From Synaphobranchus kaupii (Eukaryota; Chordata; Actinopteri; Anguilliformes; Synaphobranchidae): a stretch of DNA of 64,000 bases. Of the stretch, positions 56,860 through 64,000 are shown in pieces. The stretch lies in assembly GCA_029718625.1 (NCBI GenBank), contig CM056376.1:93348445-93412444 (forward strand). Direction: 5' to 3'. Below the pieces are notes generated by a model. That model was not told where the DNA came from. It was given only the letters and a program-made list of their open reading frames with translations, and did no database searches. Position 1 is the first letter of the stretch, and every line of letters begins with the position of its first letter. Position numbers and translations under genes: made by a program.

Positions 56860-59000
56860 GAGGACTTCCCAGGGGGATGAAGTAAGGATAAGTGGGTACG
56901 TGTCTTCGCCCCCTCACTGCTACTAATTGCAATATTCTTTAGGCTTCGCCTCAACCTTTTGACAACTGCCGCTACATTATAATTAGGCACTGTTATCATG
57001 TGATTGTTGTTTTTCTCATTTCCTCATTTCCTCCAAAGAAACCTTGGTATAAACAGGGCTGCATACTTGTTCCTTTTCATTTGTTAATTTTTTTTCAGTC
57101 TAAAAGGGAAAAATACATGTTTATATTTCATACAATTTCCTATGGTTAATAAGGGGATGTTTATTCCTTTTAATCAAGGAGCACTGTAGAAAAACACATT
57201 GACACAACAAAAAACATGACGTGCTATGAAATAAAAATGTATTGTTCCCATTTTGTTTTTCTATTTTTTTTTGCATTGATTCTGTTCTGGACTGTCTGCA
57301 TAGAAGTTGCAGAACCCTAAGCTCCGCCAAGAACATGAATTTGGTGGAAATAAATGGCCACATTACCACGACATATTTGTAGTGTACCTTTTTCTACAAA
57401 TGCTACACTACACAAAATCGTAAACGGGTATATGTACATCTTTTTATTCAACGTATACATTAGGCAAACTGGTAGGCAACCGGTTGTCACAGCAAACCCT
57501 GTCAACAGTCATGCCTCCTGTTATTAGATCTTTGTCTTCCATTCTCACTGCTTCAGTTTCAAAAAACTGTCTTCTCAAGTGATAAACTTGATAAATGTGA
57601 TACACACATTTTATCTTAAGATAAAATTTTCATTTTAATTTAATAAAATAAAGTTCTACACTGAACCTGAAATGGTGCCAATTTTGAGTTAAAATTTTTT
57701 TTTTGGAAGACTGCTCAGTTGATACTTATCTGAAATGTAATTTAAATTTAAAAGTGACAGGCATGAAAAATGTGTTAATTAAAAAACAGTCATTAGGCAA
57801 AGTATTTTCAGTTCTACGTATATGGGTAAAATCAAAAGGCTATTTTTATTTCAGCTATTATCTCTGTTTTAGCAGCTGACTGTGAAGAATTTTGTCCAGT
57901 TGTGAAGAGATATAGCTTTGATGATGTTGAGAGAGGGCAAACATTATGTACAAACAATGTTTCTCTTGCCACACCACATTGTAAAATTAATTGTTTTATT
58001 GCAAGTGCATGTGTTAGTTAATTCATTAAAAAAATACATTAACATTTGATTCCTTGGATCAAACTGGTAAAAAATAGTAGTCTTTGATTCAGAAACACAC
58101 CCCCTCTGCTCAAGATCAAATCCTGAGCATGTCAGTCCCACAGGAGCACTTCCTGCTCCATCGTGCATAAGAAACTACTTTGGCCAATCAGAGACCTCCA
58201 GTCCACCTTAAGCCCTGCTGAGCCAGCTGTGAAAGTAGTGCAGTCCTCCAGGGTAGAGTCTGACCAGCTCAGATGAAGGAGCAAAGCAGGAGCAAGTGGC
58301 AGCAGCAGATGACCCCACACGTTTAGGTTGACCCCATTGTAGCAATGGGAAGGGCTAACAGAGACGATGTGGCAAGAAAAGACCTAGAAAAGAAAGGTAA
58401 AAATGGGGGATATAGTTATAATATTATAGATAAGTGTAGGTAAGTCTTGGAACTAAGAATAAAACCTTATACTTGTATACGCTCTGTATAAGCAGTATGT
58501 ATGATCAAGTTCAGTAGCATGAGACAGCAAGTGAGAGTCCATTTACAGATCATAACATCTCCCTAGAGCCAGAACAAGAGTGCATTTTGTTCCCATTAGC
58601 ACGGCAAATCAATCGCAACCTTTGTTGTGCAGTGCAGACAAACCTGCAGCTTCCCTACCAACTGTCTCATGTGTGGCAAGTGGGGCCTAGATTAGTGCAA
58701 AGTGCAGTATATCTGCTGTTACTGAGCAGGTAAGGAGGACAGTTAGTTAGGCTGGAGAGTGTGGTTGTTGGGAGGGGTGTCACGGCTCAGCTGGGCTGTT
58801 CACTGGCTGTCCCACCGCCAAAAAAAATGACATCAACAAACATAACATAAGCAAATGAGTCCTGCAGGAAGCAATTGACTGAAGCGAAATGGAACCGACC
58901 GCATCACCGTGGTAAAACACAAACTTTGTCTTATTTTCAGGGGAATTCATATGTGCAAGTCTCAGTTTAAACTAACCACTTGTTTGTCCTTTGAGAGGTA
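56860..59000. other. Non-coding, AT-rich
   Basis: No gene is supported. A minus-strand frame at 58132-58320 starts with a hydrophobic stretch resembling a signal peptide (MWGHLLLPLAPALLLHLSW), but it is short and has no exon structure. Confidence 0.35.
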
Positions 59001-59004
59001 TCAA

Positions 59005-59710
59005 ATTGACACATAATAATTACTCCACTGCGTATTAATTTACAGAGTAAAGTCGGTACTGGTGGGTGGATCTGTGAGAAATGAGTTTGTCACTCTGAAT
59101 TTTAAGAAGAGGCTGGGGCTTCACTTTTCATTTTTATCATGCTGAGAATGAAACAAAGTAAACACGGCTTTGAAATTGGATACGTGACAACTTGATTGAA
59201 GCATTTCAGCTTTGCTTAGATATCAGTGGTGTGGGGGAGTATATATTTTTGCAAATACTGTACGTGGAAGAACAGAGCACATTTAACAGAGCACATGGTG
59301 CTCACCGAAATTTGGCAGGAGGGCAGCAAATTAATGTTTTCACATTTTGTCAGCAAGTCTGCAGATCCTCTCGCTTGGCTCCATTATTCCTGTCACATTT
59401 CGGGGGAGCAAGATGGACAATGATAGCTGTGAGTGCTGTTCTTTCAACTAAGAAAAACATTTGCATGCTACAGAAAGAAGGCTCATTAGTCAGATAACTT
59501 TGCAGGGACTAACCTGAAATAAGGAGAGCTGCAGCACTCAAAGCTCAGAAACATAAGACCCTTACTGAAATAGGGTGACTGACATTTTGACATCTGGGTC
59601 TTCATCAGAGTCAAAAGAAAGTGCAGGCAGGCACCGTACAGACGGTGGGCATGTCATAATGACCGTTGATGAAAAACATTACAAGAATACAAAACATGTA
59701 TCAAGACGTC
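59005..59710. other. Non-coding; conserved-looking stretch near 59010-59440
   Basis: About 430 bases of balanced, non-repetitive sequence with ATTAATTTAC and AAATTAATG cores. No gene is supported; both open frames lack domains. Confidence 0.3.
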
Positions 59711-59715
59711 CCTGA

Positions 59716-60025
59716 CCAGCGCCACGGTGATGCAGCGGTAAAAGCGCCTACTTTGAGTCGGTGTGGTTAGACACTGAAGATCAGGAGTTTGCGCCCGTGA
59801 TACTGCCAGATCTGAGTATGGCCGGTGCCTTGAGGGAGCTGCAATTGGCACCCGCTCACGGGATGAGCGGTCAGGAGCTTGAGGAGTCGCGCCCTGAAGA
59901 GGATGTGGCGACCTCCTTCCTACTACCGGCTGACGGGGTTGTGTAGCGGTGAATTCTCAAGCGGTTGCTACACAGGGAATTGAATAACATAGGGTACAAT
60001 TGGCTACCAAATTGGGAGAAAACAG
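59716..60025 (+). mobile_element. tRNA-derived SINE, different head from S1
   Basis: CGGTGATGCAGCGGTAAAAG at 59725-59744 acts as an A-box-like start and GATCAGGAGTTTGCGCCCG near 59779-59797 as a decayed B box. The tail GGGTACAATTGGCTACCAAA + TTGGGAGAAAA is a common fish SINE end and is related to the S1 tail. Confidence 0.65.
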
Positions 60026-60029
60026 GAAG

Positions 60030-60690
60030 TCCCTGACATAATGTCCACATTGCAAAATCTTGATTCGTATTGAGTAAAATAAACAATTAGTAATATTGAT
60101 AATAATAGAGAATCATATTAAAGTATACAGTCTAAGCATATGGGGCTAGACATAAAGTCATACACATTCACAAAAAACCACCAAAGATTTAGAAAATCAT
60201 ATTCAGTCCACTTGGGTCAGCACTGCCCAGAGTGTGAATCAATATGCCTCTGTATAGAGCAATTTATTATTAATGTCTTTGCCTCACAGTGACACAGTGA
60301 CTTTCTCAATACCCCAAAATCTGGGATAAGAAACAGAAACACGTTTTGCTTGTGCACGGTACTCCAACCTTGCACAGAATCATGCAGATGAGTACCACAT
60401 TTGCACTGTACTGCAGCCCTGCAGTTTCCATGTTTATATTAAGGATCATCTCCTGCTTTGGATTCATTAACTCAAGTTGGTCATGACCTTCACAAAAAAA
60501 AGGACCGGTGCTCTAAAGGTAAATTTATACTTTGTGCCTTGCATATCTACGCAGGAAATATAACCCAGTTCTTGGTGAAAGTGGCTGCCTGAGTACGGGT
60601 CGGGTCCGCATTCCCCAGCTTTGCAAACCCACAGTTAAAGACGTGTCTCTCACTGTTGCAATGTGTGGATGTCTGCAAAAAAACACTCAT
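60030..60690. other. Non-coding, nothing recognised
   Basis: No coding or RNA feature is supported. Confidence 0.4.
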
Positions 60691-60702
60691 GAGAGCTTAG
60701 AG

Positions 60703-61118
60703 CAGGGGTTCTCAAAGTTTTGGTGGCTGAGGGCCAATTAAGGAAGCCTGCATTGGATGGAGGGCTGCACAAGAAAAAATACCCTAATGAAATCTAAATT
60801 AAGTCCAGAACCAACTAACTTTAGCTGTCACAAAAATAGCAACACTAATCAAATAGGCTACTAAGCTAGCTAGTAGTTATACTGTAAATATTCATGAAGA
60901 TAAGATACTGTAGAAGTCCAACTTCTATCAATTGATAACTAGCTAACAGTGTAATGCCCGCTTTAGTTGCTAGGAGCTGCCAGTCGCTGTGCCGCCGGTA
61001 AAACATTTAAATGGACAGTACTGTATTTCCTTTCACGTGGACTTAACACGAGCCGCACAAAATGTTTTCGAGGGCCGTCAATACCATTGGACCCCGGGCC
61101 GCACTTTGAGAACCCCTG
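60703..61118. mobile_element. hAT-type MITE, 416 bp, TSD GCTTAGAG
   Basis: The termini CAGGGGTTCTCAAAG and CTTTGAGAACCCCTG are perfect inverted repeats. The flanks are the identical 8-mer GCTTAGAG at 60695-60702 and 61119-61126, the length typical of hAT transposition. There is no transposase. An intact duplication suggests a fairly young or undisturbed insertion. Confidence 0.95.
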
Positions 61119-61129
61119 GCTTAGAGTAT

Positions 61130-62425
61130 CCACAGACGACACTTCCACGTCCACTGCAAAGCAGCTGAGGGACTTTGTTTTTGAAAGTGAGGCTTAAGGA
61201 AACACGTCCTTGGGCCTTCTGGGAGAAGCGTGCTCAGTGTGGCTTGCTCAGAGCCGCTGTGTGAGCACCGCGGCACACTAAGACAGAGCGTCTGCCTGGA
61301 GGGGAGTGAAATTGGCTGTGAGCGGCAGAAGGGACGGCTCATCTCCACTCGGCTCAGAGCATGCCATGGTGGAAATAGCGCACGCACGTATGCTATTATA
61401 TAATGCTAATGTGGAGACGGTGATGCTGAAAGATGATGGTTGGTCTCACTCAAGCACTGTGCAGAGAGTTACCGTACAAAACCTGCTGCTGGTTTTCAAC
61501 AGTAATGCCCCCTGCTATGCTGCGCAAGAGGCACAGTAATCTCTGAGGTAAAAACCAAAGGTTCCCAGTCAAAGGAAATAATCACACTCTTACTAAAGCT
61601 CTGGGGGGAAATGTCACCTTTCTGTAGTGGACCTTCTGCTCACTGACATCTGAGAACACATAGTCTGATTCAACCACACAAAATCTGAAGCAGAACACAG
61701 ACTAGATGGTGGCTGTAGTCTCAGTCTCCCACCTTCAAGATGGGCGACTACATTCCGCCGACTCACTGTAAGCATAATCTCCTTACAGACACACCAGTGA
61801 CCTTCAGGAAACTGCTGAATGACACAACGGGTTCTATGTAGTACAGTGTTCCACAGTATGTGTGCGGTTATCATTAGCATAAGCTCTTCCCGAGCGGTCA
61901 GGTCACTGCGTTCACACCGTAAGCGACTGGACGAATCACGGTGCCATCGGAGTGTCGGTGTCTCTGTCGCAGCGAGACTTGCCCCCGCGTTGACTGCCAC
62001 TTGCTTCTGCCAATCCCAGCCAGTTTGCCTAAAGCGCAGAGAGACACGGGCCAATGAATACAGCGCAGATTCATGAGCGTGCAGATCTCTGATGGGCAAG
62101 GTCAACACCGCTCTAGATATGGGCCTACATACAGAGCCCCAGGGGATAGAGAGGAAGAGGGAGAGCGAAAAATGAATGGAGACAGAGCAGAACGGAGGGG
62201 TGGACATAACCAGAGACTCGATACTTCATCCTCTTCATCATCTCTCGGGTTTGTGGCTCTGCTGACTCAGAAATCCGGAGCTGTGAATGTGCTGTTATTC
62301 AGCAGCACTTCGCCCCATTTGTTAAAGCCTCCCTGCAAATTGCGAACGCTTGGCTATGACTGGGGCTTCGTGGAGGGGGAGGCTATTTTGAGGTCCGCTC
62401 ACGTTGGCCCGTCTGCCAGCCATCC
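61130..62425. other. Non-coding, nothing recognised
   Basis: Long open frames on both strands (for example 197 codons at 61614-62207 on the minus strand) have no recognised domain or exon signals. Confidence 0.35.
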
Positions 62426-62429
62426 CTGC

Positions 62430-64000
62430 TAATCATTGCCTGTTAATGGCTTCTGTGTCCTGACAGGGCTGTTTACGTAACCAGAGCAGAATTTAGCTGG
62501 GAGGAAGAAGGCAGCTTTGTGGCCCACGAAGAGGCTAAATGGTCAGATTTGCATTTACTCATGAATTTATTTGTATTTTCCTGCGTTCGTTTTTCCCATA
62601 TCGTACACTTCAAATGACATCACTTTTGGCAGGCCCTCGGGCTAAAGGCTAGGTGATCACACGTGCTGTTTTGTGTGTAGCTACGCTGTTTTATACATGG
62701 GGGGATTACATGACATAATGGGGGCTATTGTCTGGGTGAGGAATGCGGTGTCAGATAAGTGTAATGTTTTTGAAAACATGCAGGAACAGCACCAGAATAG
62801 AAAGTGTAAGCCCCGAGCCATGTTAATTGTGTTGCTCACAGTCTGGCATACTGTATGCAAAGCCAGGAATTAACCGTGCCCCCCCCCCCCTCTTTACAAA
62901 CATCGGTCACATTCCCTGGTCTCCAGTTTCCAAACAGGGAGAGGGACACTGCAGATGTCACTTGGCTTATTGCTTTAAAAAAAGCTTTCTCTGTTTCCAC
63001 TCCAGTCTTGTCTGGGCAGGCAGGATCCTCTGCTTCTCTGATTTTTCCTCACCATTTCCCCAGTTGATTTGAGTTATACTCGGCTTCACACTTTAATTAC
63101 CGCTGTAGCAAATTCACGTACGGGCGGCTCTGTGCTCATGCCTTTTCATTTTATTTTTCTTCATAAGGGTTTGAATTTCATATTTTTATTCATTACAGAA
63201 TCCTTCACACCAGCCGAACGCAGAGGGATGAATTGGCTGGTTAGCGCCGCACTGCTCTGCTGGAATGAGGTGCTCTCTCTTGGCATGCTGTGATTGTGCG
63301 GACTGCTTGTCCTCCTTTGGCATAAAAGTGAGTTTCTGGGTCCGGAGTCACAGATCAAGATCAATGGGATAGCAGAGCAAAGGAGAACAGTCTGTCAATA
63401 ATCCTGCTCACAGAAGAATCTCCTCAATTTGTGCTTCCTGCAAACCAATCACCAGTGTTAAACTGTGCAGAGGAATAATTTTTTGTCGAATTGAAAGTGC
63501 AAGACAGAGTGTGTCATCCTGTCACCAATAGGAATGGCCTTGTCCACATTTGTCATGATAGCTTTTTTCTTTTCATTTTTTCCCCCCATTTTCACAGTAC
63601 CATTGGCTGGGTAAAGAAATGAGGGAGCCCTCGGAACATTCTGCAGAAACGTAACAAGGTCGATAAGGAGGCGAGTAAACAGAATGATCGCATGCGATGA
63701 ATGCCACATCCACGTCATTATCTCTCACATCCGATGAATAAGCAACCAGGAGCAGGGGAGGGATGCAGAGAGAACGGCCAATAGGCATCCACATCGCCCC
63801 CTTCAGGCATGGCCATGTGAGATAAGCGTGTCATAAGAGCTGTAGAACTACCAGCCGTCGTCTCTTTAGATCGCACATTACCGCCGCAGCAATCTGCTGA
63901 GACTGAGCTCACCGGTGCTCTGGTTAGCAGGGACATGGTTTGGCTTGTTCAGCCCCTGCACCCACCCCCCTGCCACACGTCATGGAAAGGCAGGAAGTCT
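62430..64000. other. Non-coding; conserved-looking stretches near 62430-62640 and 63070-63290
   Basis: Both are non-repetitive, the first with GATTTGCATTTACTCATGAA (octamer-like and homeodomain cores), the second with TTTAATTACCGC. No gene is supported up to the window end. Confidence 0.3.

Noticed and set aside
54935..56999. Series of identical 60-codon minus-strand ORFs
   Set aside because: They are frames through the 64-bp tandem repeat; the period is not a multiple of three, so each ends after about three units.
58132..58320. Short frame with a signal-peptide-like N-terminus
   Set aside because: Only 62 codons, no downstream exon or domain; the hydrophobic run arises from CTG/CTT-rich sequence.
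61614..62207. 197-codon minus-strand ORF
   Set aside because: No recognisable domain, and its sequence looks like ordinary non-coding DNA; a 119-codon frame overlaps on the other strand.

Overview
This window is non-coding DNA from an animal nuclear genome, almost certainly a ray-finned (teleost) fish. I found no confident host protein-coding gene, rRNA, tRNA gene, CRISPR array or prokaryote-type operon. The fish assignment rests on the repeats: a CR1/L2-type LINE, Tc1-like transposons with the DD34E signature and long IR/DR termini, tRNA-derived SINEs with L2-like tails, a hAT element with an 8-bp target duplication, Gypsy-like LTRs, a THAP-domain remnant, and many (CA)n, (CT)n and (GA)n microsatellites. 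I cannot name the species or the flanking genes. The window reads as a gene desert or the inside of a very large intron.

Layout: 1-2.6 kb holds a minus-strand LINE cut by the window edge. A foldback MITE (2.7 kb), a THAP fragment (3.5 kb) and a solo LTR with a perfect 5-bp duplication (4.0-4.8 kb) follow. From 5 to 17 kb there are microsatellites, small MITEs, a SINE piece, two minisatellites (51 and 71 bp) and a probable minus-strand LTR. A complete tRNA-derived SINE lies at 17.4-17.9 kb, and a 2.1-kb solo LTR with internal duplications at 20.5-22.7 kb. The stretch 22.7-35 kb is mostly single-copy DNA with SINE tails and a 1.28-kb Harbinger-like element (29.4-30.7 kb). At 35.1-37.95 kb there is a nested cluster: MITE, Tc1 remnant, 690-bp foldback, second MITE copy, 1.33-kb solo LTR and a Tc1-type terminus. 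A decayed but end-to-end Tc1-like element is at 42.7-44.2 kb.

The right half is rich in tandem repeats: 40 bp x 13 (45.4 kb), 39 bp x about 21 (50.3 kb), 25 bp x about 13 inside a gag-like reading frame next to a minus-strand LTR (51.8-53.6 kb), and 64 bp x 30 (54.9-56.9 kb). A 416-bp hAT MITE with a perfect 8-bp duplication is at 60.7 kb. The remaining DNA has AT-rich, homeodomain-site-rich stretches that look like conserved non-coding elements, but this needs alignment.

No multi-gene system is present. The most notable items are the solo LTRs with exact target duplications and a shared promoter layout, the two-variant 64-bp array, the both-strand-open 39-bp array, the minisatellite inside a gag-like frame, and a nearly exact 33-bp sequence present twice 1.5 kb apart.
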